Shown: piece by piece, positions 47,091 to 54,288 of the stretch | Numbering within the stretch: position 1 is the stretch's first letter | How the letters are laid out: every line of letters begins with the position of its first letter | NCBI RefSeq assembly: GCF_024345415.1 | Contig: NZ_JAGQBB010000001.1 | Location: 124,001 to 188,000 of the forward strand | Direction of reading: 5' to 3' | Origin: Synechococcus sp. Tobar12-5m-g | Lineage (GTDB): Bacteria; Cyanobacteriota; Cyanobacteriia; PCC-6307; Cyanobiaceae | Length of the DNA stretch: 64,000 nt | Translations under genes and position numbers: made by a program | The notes under the pieces: model-generated | The model's database searches: none | The model's input: the letters and a program-made list of their open reading frames with translations, nothing else | Told to the model about the DNA's origin: nothing

Positions 47091-47125
47091 GCCAATGCCC
47101 CTGAGCTGATGCCCCTTAGCTGATG
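47084..47125 (+). repeat. three 14-bp tandem repeats spanning the sbcD-like/rad50-like junction
   Basis: Units are CCCCTGAGCCAATG (47084-47097), CCCCTGAGCTGATG (47098-47111) and CCCCTTAGCTGATG (47112-47125). The first contains the upstream gene's stop. ATG codons at 47095 and 47109 each open a 4-codon frame (Met-Pro-Leu-Ser) that ends in a TGA overlapping the next ATG. The third unit ends in the true start at 47123. This is direct from the sequence. Confidence 0.9.
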
Positions 47126-49849
47126 CGCCTGATCCACTGCCGCCTGCGCAACGTGCGCGTCCACGCCGAGCTGAGCGTGACCTTCGGCCCGGGCATCACC
47201 CTGGTCGGCGGACCGAACGAAACGGGCAAGAGCACCCTGGTGGAAGCCCTGCACCGCGCCCTGTTCCTGAAGGCCACCGCCAGCGGAGAACCGGTTCAGG
47301 CCCTGCGCTCCCGGCTCCATGCCGGCCATCCTGAAGTGGAGATCGGCTTCGAGGCCGGCGGCGAACGCTGGACCGTGCTGAAGCGGTTCAGTGGTGCCAG
47401 TGGCACGATCAGCCTCAGCCCCGCTGGTGGCGTTCAGCTTTCCGGCCCCGCCGCCGAGGAGCGCCTCGCCCAGCTTCTGGGCTTCAGCGAGAGCCTGGGA
47501 AGCAAGCAGGCGCAGTCGGTCTTGCCCAGCCGCTGGGCCCACCTCTGGGTGATGCAGGGCCGCTCCGGTGACGACCTGCTGGGCCGCGGCGGCGCCAGTT
47601 ACGAGCTGCCGGTGCTGCTCTCCTTGCTGGAGCGGGGCGGTGGGGCGGCCCTGCAATCCGCCCTCGATCAGGCCGTGGTCGCCCGGATCGATGCGGAACT
47701 TGAAACCACCTTCACCGGCAAACGGGGCGACCTGCGGCGCAACTCCGAGCTCTGGAACGCCCGTCAGACCCTGGAGCAGGCCCAGCGCCAGCGGCTGCTG
47801 GCCGCAGATCGGCTGGCGGACTACGACGCCGCCAACGAGGAACTCGTCGAGCTGGCCGAGCGGCTCGAGCGGCTTCAGACCATCGAGCTGCCAGCCCTGA
47901 AATCGCGCCAGGACCTGCTGCGAGCCCTGGCTCTCCAGGCGAGCGAACGCAAGCCGCTGAGCCTGGAACTCCAGGCCCTCGAGGCTGCCCAGAAGGAACT
48001 GTGCGAGCTGAACGGAGCGATCGCCTCCGGCTCGGAGCGCCTCCAGGCAACGCTGCGAAGCCAGGCCGCCGCCGAGGCCACGATCACGGCGGCGGCCACG
48101 GAGCTGGCGGCGCAGCAAGCGAATCGGGAGGCGCTGGAGAGCCAGCGTCAGGTGTTGGAGCGCCGGGACCAGCAGCTGCAACGGCTGATCACCAGGGCCC
48201 GCTGCCGCACCGACCGCGACCGGGCCGCAGCGGCCCTCGCGGAGATTGAAGCCCAGGCCGCTGCCCTGGCGGAGCTGGAGCGTCGCCACCAGGACCTGCC
48301 GATCGCCAATGCCGCCCATGTGCAACGCCTGCGGGAGCTGGAGGCGGCCCAGCGGGAGGCCGGCATCCGCCAGCAGGCCCTGGCCACGGGGGTGGAGCTG
48401 GTCCGGGCCGATCAGCCGGTGTGGCTGGATGGCGAACCGCTCCAGCCCGGGGAGGAGCGCCAGCTCGGGGCCGTCGTTGAGCTGCGGGTGGGGGCGGGCG
48501 TGGCCGTGCGGATCAGCCCCGGGGGCGGCGAGGCCCTCGCCGATTGCCGCGCCGCTTTGGCGGAGGCCACGGCTCGCCTCGCCAAGGGCTATGCCTTTCT
48601 CGGCGTGGAGAGCGTGGCAGAGGCCGAAGCCCAGGCCCGGCGGCGGGAGGCGATCGAGCAACAACTGCTGGCCCTGCGCGCCACCGATCGGCGCCAGGAG
48701 CGCCTCGCCCTGGGGCGCCAGCTCGACGACTGCGTCGCCACGCTCAGCGCGATCGAAGCCGAGCTGGCCATGGTGGAGGCCAGCGAACCAGGCGAAGGAC
48801 TGGACGACCCGCAAGCCCTGGATCCATTGCGCAGCCAGTTACGGCAGAACCTGGCAGGGCTCAACATCGCGGTGCTGGCCGCCGATCAGCAACTCCGGAG
48901 CGCCGGCGCTGAACTCACCATCGCCAGGGACAGCGCGGCCAGGCAGGCCCAGGCCGTGGCCGCCCTCGAGGCCGAACTCCGCGGCAAAGGGGAACGGCAG
49001 CGGGTCCTGCGTGAGGCCCACGGCGATCCCCAGTTCCTGGCCACCAGCCTGGAGGGGCTGCACCAGCGCTGGCAGCGCTGTTCCGCCGCTGTGGAGGCGC
49101 TCGAGCGGCAGCTGGCTCCCCTTTCGGACGGCCCGATCGACGCCCAGCTCCAAGACCTGGCGGAGCAGATCCAGAGGCTTGAGCTGGACTGTCAGGGGCT
49201 GATCAGCCGCCGAGGGGCAGCCCGTCAGCGCTGCGACACGATCAGCAGCGACGATCCCCATGCGGCGCTGGAGCATGGGGAGGCGGTGCTGGAGTTGGCC
49301 AAGGCGGCCCATGACGCCCTCCAGAGCCGCAGCGAGGCAATCCAGTTGCTGAAGCAGCTGTTCAACGAGGCCCAGTCCGATCTCTCAACGCGCTATAGCG
49401 AACCGCTGGCGGGCGCGATCAGCGATTATCTCCAGCCGCTGCTTGGCGGAGGGCAGTCCTGCCGGATGCATTACGACCGGGCCAACGGATTCTGTGGTCT
49501 GCAACTGCGCCGGGGCCGGGAGTTCTACGGCTTTGGCGAACTGAGCGGCGGCATGAAGGAACAGCTGGGCCTGGCCCTGCGTCTCTCGATGGCGGATGTG
49601 CTCAAGGCTGCCCATGGGGGCTGCTTGCCACTTCTGTTCGATGACGCCTTCACCCACTCCGATTCAGAGCGGATCAGGGTGATCGAGGACATGGTGCGAA
49701 CGGCGGTGGCCCGCGGATTGCAGGTGATCCTGTTCACCTGCAATCCGCGGGCCTATGGCTGGCTTGGTGCAGAAACCGTGCAGCTCGAAGCAGTCCAAAC
49801 TGCCGAGATTCCAACCTCTCCTGGTGCTGCGTCTCCCGCCCAGGACTAG
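47123..49849 (+). CDS. Rad50/SbcC-like coiled-coil ATPase without a zinc hook
   Basis: This is a 908-residue AAA ATPase. Walker A (GGPNETGKST, residues 29-38) is at the N-terminus. Long coiled coils fill the middle. LSGGMKEQLGLALRLSM and LPLLFDDAFTHSD (signature and Walker B) are at the C-terminus. The central CxxC zinc hook of Rad50 is absent. In its place, residues about 420-470 (VWLDGEPLQPGEERQL, VAVRISPGGGEA) form a probable beta-rich globular insert. It works with the upstream nuclease, probably in DNA-end processing. Confidence 0.88.
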   Translation: MRLIHCRLRNVRVHAELSVTFGPGITLVGGPNETGKSTLVEALHRALFLKATASGEPVQALRSRLHAGHPEVEIGFEAGGERWTVLKRFSGASGTISLSPAGGVQLSGPAAEERLAQLLGFSESLGSKQAQSVLPSRWAHLWVMQGRSGDDLLGRGGASYELPVLLSLLERGGGAALQSALDQAVVARIDAELETTFTGKRGDLRRNSELWNARQTLEQAQRQRLLAADRLADYDAANEELVELAERLERLQTIELPALKSRQDLLRALALQASERKPLSLELQALEAAQKELCELNGAIASGSERLQATLRSQAAAEATITAAATELAAQQANREALESQRQVLERRDQQLQRLITRARCRTDRDRAAAALAEIEAQAAALAELERRHQDLPIANAAHVQRLRELEAAQREAGIRQQALATGVELVRADQPVWLDGEPLQPGEERQLGAVVELRVGAGVAVRISPGGGEALADCRAALAEATARLAKGYAFLGVESVAEAEAQARRREAIEQQLLALRATDRRQERLALGRQLDDCVATLSAIEAELAMVEASEPGEGLDDPQALDPLRSQLRQNLAGLNIAVLAADQQLRSAGAELTIARDSAARQAQAVAALEAELRGKGERQRVLREAHGDPQFLATSLEGLHQRWQRCSAAVEALERQLAPLSDGPIDAQLQDLAEQIQRLELDCQGLISRRGAARQRCDTISSDDPHAALEHGEAVLELAKAAHDALQSRSEAIQLLKQLFNEAQSDLSTRYSEPLAGAISDYLQPLLGGGQSCRMHYDRANGFCGLQLRRGREFYGFGELSGGMKEQLGLALRLSMADVLKAAHGGCLPLLFDDAFTHSDSERIRVIEDMVRTAVARGLQVILFTCNPRAYGWLGAETVQLEAVQTAEIPTSPGAASPAQD

Positions 49850-49887
49850 GCGAGGGTGCTGAGCAAGGGGAGGTGAGCAAGGAAAGC

Positions 49888-50259
49888 TCAATCCTCGGAA
49901 TCGTCGCTGCCGCCGGCTGGGATCAGGCGGATCTGCTTCTTGCCGAGCTTGATTTCGAACTCATCGCCGGGTTGCAGGCCCAGCAGAGCCGTGTAGGCCT
50001 TGCCGATCAGCAGGTTTCCGTTGAACTGAACCTTGGTGACAAAGCTCAGTTTGCGGCCCGCGTGGCCAACCCCATTGCCGCTGCCGAGGCCAAGGCTGAC
50101 ACCTTTGGCCTCCAGGAGCGCCTCATAGAAGGCCGTGAAATTGAGCCGCTCGCTGCCGTCTTTCTTGGTGCTCACGTAGCCGGCGGCCTTGACCAGCTCC
50201 GATTTGCCGACATCACCCAACTCTTTGACTTTGGCAAGCAGGTCAGATCCGGTGAGCAT
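49888..50259 (-). CDS. cyAbrB-type transcriptional regulator
   Basis: This is a 123-residue DNA-binding protein of the cyanobacterial AbrB family, linked in other species to nitrogen and carbon responses. The N-terminal part is LTGSDLLAKVKELGDVGKSELVKAAGYV. The C-terminal AbrB-type domain is KVQFNGNLLIGKAYTALLGLQPGDEFEI. The start at 50259 fits the family; a frame back to 50328 adds unrelated sequence. It is convergent with the Rad50-like gene, 38 nt away. Confidence 0.92.
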   Translation of the reverse strand: MLTGSDLLAKVKELGDVGKSELVKAAGYVSTKKDGSERLNFTAFYEALLEAKGVSLGLGSGNGVGHAGRKLSFVTKVQFNGNLLIGKAYTALLGLQPGDEFEIKLGKKQIRLIPAGGSDDSED

Positions 50260-50581
50260 GGAATCAATGGGGAAACTTCGTCCATAACATAGCAATGCGG
50301 CGCAATTGCTGACTAGCCCCGCAGCCACCTACGCCGCGGCGCACTCCCCATCGATCAGGGTGGTCCACGCCACCGGAACATGGGGCCAGCGGCATCAACG
50401 GCTGATCCCGGCACCGATAGGTCCGAATTCTCCAGACTGCTTGAGCCTGACCCTTCTCAGCGGCCCGGGGCGGGGTTCAAATCGGCGGCTGAATCCGCAG
50501 ACGCTGCGCATCGCCTGAAAGCCCATCTTCCTGGCCGGACAGCACAGCTTGCCCCCGCCCCAACCGGACAGGGGCGCCAGA

Positions 50582-50965
50582 ATGAACGGCCATGACGACC
50601 TCGTTCCCGTGCAGCTCGTCTATGACGGTGGATGCCCGTTCTGCCGCTCCTTCGCGGCCACCAGCGAATTGCGGGGTGGCCTGCCCGACCTGGAGATCCT
50701 TGATGGCCGCGCCGATACCCTGCTGCGCCAGAGGCTCTCCGGACAGGGGTTCAATCTGGCCGATGGGGCCATCTTGATCGAGGGTGAGCGGATCTGGCAC
50801 GGCGCCGATGCTGTGAACCGGCTGTGCGAGCAGATGCGACCCAGTGATCCCCTGCTGCGCCTGGTGACTGGGCTGTTCGCTGACAGCGGCCGCAGCCGCC
50901 GGCTTTATCCGCTGCTGCTGGTGGCCCGCCGCCTTGCCCTGGCCCTCCAGGGTCTGCGGCCCTGA
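50582..50965 (+). CDS. thiol-disulfide oxidoreductase-like DCC family protein (DUF393)
   Basis: This is a 127-residue protein from ATG at 50582 (NGHDDLVPVQLVYDGGCPFC). The YDGGCPFC motif (DxxCxxC) near the N-terminus defines the DCC family. Conserved GAILIEGERIWHGADAV and the C-terminal hydrophobic helix (LYPLLLVARRLALAL) match too. It is suggested to be redox-active; no substrate is known. It ends 3 nt before the next gene. Confidence 0.85.
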   Translation: MNGHDDLVPVQLVYDGGCPFCRSFAATSELRGGLPDLEILDGRADTLLRQRLSGQGFNLADGAILIEGERIWHGADAVNRLCEQMRPSDPLLRLVTGLFADSGRSRRLYPLLLVARRLALALQGLRP

Positions 50966-50968
50966 ACG

Positions 50969-51826
50969 ATGGATGCCTCAAGGCAGCGGGTCTTCGTGTA
51001 TGGCACGCTCAAACGCGGCGAAAGCAATCACCACTGGCTCACGGGCGCCACCTGCCTGGGGCGTCGACGCCTGGCCGGTGCTCATCTGCATGATCTGGGG
51101 GCCTACCCGCAAGCCGTTCGGGCCGAGGCAGCGGCGGCCGCTCCGTTGGATCCAACCGCCTTCCTGCATGGCGAGTTGTACGGGGTGGATGATCACGGCC
51201 TGGCCCGCCTGGATCGGCTGGAGGATGTCCCCCACGACTACGAGCGCAGCAGGGTTCGCCTCACCGATGGCGACACCGCCTGGGTCTATCTGGGGCGCCC
51301 CGAGCAGGTGAGGGGCCTGCCCCTGGTGCCCTTCGGTGACTGGGGCACCACGCCGGTGTTCAGCTACGGCTCCAACCTCTGCCCGGAGCAGCTGGGGCGG
51401 CGCTGCCCGGGGTGGGATGGCAGTGGTCTGGTGGTGCGTCTGGACGGGTGGCGCTGGGCGATCTGCAAGGTGCGGGCCGGCCGTGATGGGGAAGGGGCAG
51501 CAGGCATACGCCCTGATCCCGCCGCCCATTGCTGGGGCGTGGTGCACCACCTCGCCCCAGCCGACCGGCTGACTCTGGACAACTGCGAGGGGGTGGCCAA
51601 CGGCCACTACCGCCACCGGATCGTGTCGGTCACGTCTCGGGCGGGCGAGTGCTTCCGGGCCTCGACCTATGAACCGACATCTGCCTGGAGTGCCGAGGGC
51701 CTCGTCGCCAGCGCCGACTATGCCGGCCGCCTCCTGCGGGGTCTGGCCCACTGGCCCCTCCCACAGAGCTGGCGGCAGAAACTGGCAGGGGAACTGGGCC
51801 ACCGGGGTGCCGCGGACCCGCCTTGA
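50969..51826 (+). CDS. double gamma-glutamylcyclotransferase-fold protein
   Basis: This is a 285-residue protein with two GGCT/GGACT-like folds in tandem. The first begins VFVYGTLKRGESNHHWL and has LARLDRLEDVPHDYER. The second begins VFSYGSNLCPEQLGRRC and has LTLDNCEGVANGHYRH. Each has the YGxN/YGTL nucleotide-turn and the acidic LDxxE segment of the family, which usually cyclises gamma-glutamyl amines or peptides. Fusion of the two subtypes in one protein is less common. Which substrates they use is unknown. Confidence 0.82.
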   Translation: MDASRQRVFVYGTLKRGESNHHWLTGATCLGRRRLAGAHLHDLGAYPQAVRAEAAAAAPLDPTAFLHGELYGVDDHGLARLDRLEDVPHDYERSRVRLTDGDTAWVYLGRPEQVRGLPLVPFGDWGTTPVFSYGSNLCPEQLGRRCPGWDGSGLVVRLDGWRWAICKVRAGRDGEGAAGIRPDPAAHCWGVVHHLAPADRLTLDNCEGVANGHYRHRIVSVTSRAGECFRASTYEPTSAWSAEGLVASADYAGRLLRGLAHWPLPQSWRQKLAGELGHRGAADPP

Positions 51827-51874
51827 GGTCCAAGCCGGGCAACGGGGGGATAGTGCTGGCATCGGGTCAGACCC

Positions 51875-52333
51875 ATGGAACCGGCCGTCCTCCGATCCGC
51901 TCTGGCCGCCCAGCCCAGCCGCGCCTTCCTTGTGGATCTGGCCCTGCTGCTGGGCCTTTCCCTGGAGCTGCCGATCATCGATGCCGGCGAGCTGCTGGGG
52001 CTGATGGAGGTGGACAACGCCCAGCTGGAGCTCACCGAAGCGGGACAGCGCCTCCAGGACGCCGACGAGGAGGAGCAACAGCAGCTGTTGCGCACGCAGT
52101 TGCTGGCCCGGGTGCCCATGGTGCGGCAGCTGCAGGAGGCCCTCGACGCCAGCCCCCGGGGGGAGGTGGACGGCGACACCGTGCTGGACCGCCTCAACGA
52201 GCAGTTCACCGACCAGGAGGCCGAGGTGGTCTTCGACACCTTCATCAGCTGGACCCGCAGCTGTGGCCTGTTCCGCTACAACCGAGAGCAGGATCGCTTC
52301 AAACGGGCGGCCGCCGAGCCGCGCGAAAGCTAA
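51875..52333 (+). CDS. stand-alone AAA-associated C-terminal domain protein
   Basis: This is a 152-residue protein. The helical pattern GELLGLMEVDNAQLELTEAGQRLQDAD, LLARVPMVRQLQEAL and FTDQEAEVVFDTFISWTRSCGLFRYN (in pieces) matches the AAA-associated C-terminal domain that is normally fused to NitT/TauT-type ABC ATPases. Here it stands alone. The NitT/TauT ATPase at 58371-59141 lacks such a tail, so they might act together. That is inference. The gene is convergent with the ABC transporter (4 nt overlap). Confidence 0.75.
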   Translation: MEPAVLRSALAAQPSRAFLVDLALLLGLSLELPIIDAGELLGLMEVDNAQLELTEAGQRLQDADEEEQQQLLRTQLLARVPMVRQLQEALDASPRGEVDGDTVLDRLNEQFTDQEAEVVFDTFISWTRSCGLFRYNREQDRFKRAAAEPRES

Positions 52334-54288
52334 GCCGGCTCAATCCGCCAGCCCCCGCGGCCATCCAGCTGCAGGAGCCGTTGATGAAAGGGCCGCAGGC
52401 TGGGCCGGTGACCCACGCTGATCACGGCCATGCCCGAGCGCTCCAGTTCGCCGTAGAGGATCCGCTCGCTGTCGAGGTCCAGGGCACTGGTGGCTTCATC
52501 CAGCACCGCGAAGGGGGTGCGGGCCAGCAGCAGCCGGGCGAAGCCGAGCCGTTGCTGCTCGCCGCCGGAGAGCAGCCGAGCCCAGTCTTCGACCCCATCG
52601 AGATCCCGGTAGCGCTCGGCCAGGGGCCCCAGGCACACCCGCTCCAGCACCTGGCGCAACTCGGCGTCACGGAGCTCGGGCGCCTTCAGGGGCAGGGTGT
52701 AGATCAGCTGGTCCCGTAGGCTGCCCAGGGTCATGTAGGGCATCTGGGGCAGCACCATCCATTCGGGCGTGCGCAGGCTGCCGCCGGCGGCCGGGACGAG
52801 GCCGCAGAGCACCCGCAGCAGACTGGTCTTGCCACAGCCGCTGGGCCCGGTGATCAGCAGCCGCTCGCCGGGGCCCACCCGCAGATCGAGGCGATCAATC
52901 AGGGGCGCCCCACCGCCGGGATCGGCCACGGTGAGCTGACGCAGCAGCAGCTCCGTGCCGGCGGAGTGCCCGTCGGAGCCATCCCCTCCCTTCTGCGCCC
53001 CTGGAGCGGTGAGGGCGGTGCGCAGTTCACCGACGCGATGCAGGCTGGCAAACAGGCTGGAGAAGTCGTCGGCGCGCACGATCAGAAACGACAGGGCCAC
53101 CTGCACCTGGCTGAAAGCGATGCTGCCCACCGTGAGCTGACCGAGGGTGACTTTGCCGCTGAAGTAGGCGGTGGAGAGCACCAGGTAGGGAACGAACTGC
53201 ATCAGGAAGCCATAGAGGCCGGTTCCCTGCTCCACGAAGGCCCGCCAGCGGATCAACCGCTCCAGGTTCTGCAGCAGCCGGCTGAAGCGCCTTCCCAGAC
53301 CCCGGCTCTCTCGGCCCTCACCGCGCAGGAAGGCGATGCTCTCGGCATGGCTGCGCACGTGCATCAGGGCAAAGCGAAAATCCGCTTCGAGCGACTGCTG
53401 CCTGAAGCCCAGGCTGGCCAGCCGCCGCACCAGCTGCACGATCACGCCATTGCCCGCAACGGTGGCGATCAGCAGCGTCGCCACCAGGGCTCCGCTGATC
53501 TGGAACAGCACCAGCACATAGGCCGCCAGCGACAGCAGCGAGGTGCAGAAACCAAAGAACAGCTCCGTGGAGCTGACCACCGCCCGCTCGATGTCCTCGG
53601 CGATGCGCTGGTCAGGGTTGTCGATGCCACCGTCACTGCCACCGCCACCGCCGATCGGCGCGGCCTCCAGGCGGTAGTAGTTGTGGCCCTCCATGTAGGC
53701 CTGGGCCAGCTCGGTGGTGGCGCTGTTGCGCCAGACAAGGGCGAAACGCTGCTGGCCGTAGCCGTTGAGGTACTGAATCGGCAGGGTGATCAGGTAGACC
53801 GCCGTCAGTCCTGCCGCCGTGCCCCAGAAGCGCATGGCGCTGCGCACGTTCAGGGCCTCCATCACCGCCCCGTTGCCCTCGGTAAAGGCCACATCCACCG
53901 CCGTGGCCACCACCAGCACCAGCAGCAGCCCACTCAGGGCCAACCAGCGGCGGCGCAGGGCACGGCTCAGGGGTCGCAGCAGAGCCAGGGCCGCCAGCAA
54001 CCCCGCCGCGGCCAGGGCCAGGGCGAGCACTCCGTTGGGCTGGGGGAGGGAGAGCGTCAAGGCCGCCCGCAGGTAGGGGAAGGCCAGATCGAGCCGCTCA
54101 GGGCCCAGGGCCCACGCCAGCAGCTGGGCCGAGCTGCCGATCACCAGGGCCGACACCCCCAGAGCCAGGGCCGCCGCCGTGAGCAGGGCGGCGAAGGCCA
54201 GCAGCGGGCGGCGCTGCCCGGCCGGCAGCAGAAAAGCGAAAGCGAGCTGGCGGAACTCGCCGGCGAAGGTCTGGAGCGAAGGCCTCAT
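52330..54288 (-). CDS. SbmA/YddA-type ABC transporter, fused permease and ATPase
   Basis: This is a 652-residue half-transporter. The N-terminal half has about six or seven membrane segments and the SbmA/BacA-like block (IQYLNGYGQQRFALVWRNSATTELAQAYM in pieces: LPIQYLNGYGQQRFALVWR). The ATPase half has Walker A GPSGCGKTSLL, signature LSGGEQQRLGFARLL and Walker B AVLDEATSALD. The family includes vitamin B12 and peptide transporters; the substrate here is unknown. Its start overlaps the P-type ATPase stop (4 nt), so the two may be co-transcribed. Confidence 0.88.
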   Translation of the reverse strand: MRPSLQTFAGEFRQLAFAFLLPAGQRRPLLAFAALLTAAALALGVSALVIGSSAQLLAWALGPERLDLAFPYLRAALTLSLPQPNGVLALALAAAGLLAALALLRPLSRALRRRWLALSGLLLVLVVATAVDVAFTEGNGAVMEALNVRSAMRFWGTAAGLTAVYLITLPIQYLNGYGQQRFALVWRNSATTELAQAYMEGHNYYRLEAAPIGGGGGSDGGIDNPDQRIAEDIERAVVSSTELFFGFCTSLLSLAAYVLVLFQISGALVATLLIATVAGNGVIVQLVRRLASLGFRQQSLEADFRFALMHVRSHAESIAFLRGEGRESRGLGRRFSRLLQNLERLIRWRAFVEQGTGLYGFLMQFVPYLVLSTAYFSGKVTLGQLTVGSIAFSQVQVALSFLIVRADDFSSLFASLHRVGELRTALTAPGAQKGGDGSDGHSAGTELLLRQLTVADPGGGAPLIDRLDLRVGPGERLLITGPSGCGKTSLLRVLCGLVPAAGGSLRTPEWMVLPQMPYMTLGSLRDQLIYTLPLKAPELRDAELRQVLERVCLGPLAERYRDLDGVEDWARLLSGGEQQRLGFARLLLARTPFAVLDEATSALDLDSERILYGELERSGMAVISVGHRPSLRPFHQRLLQLDGRGGWRIEPA

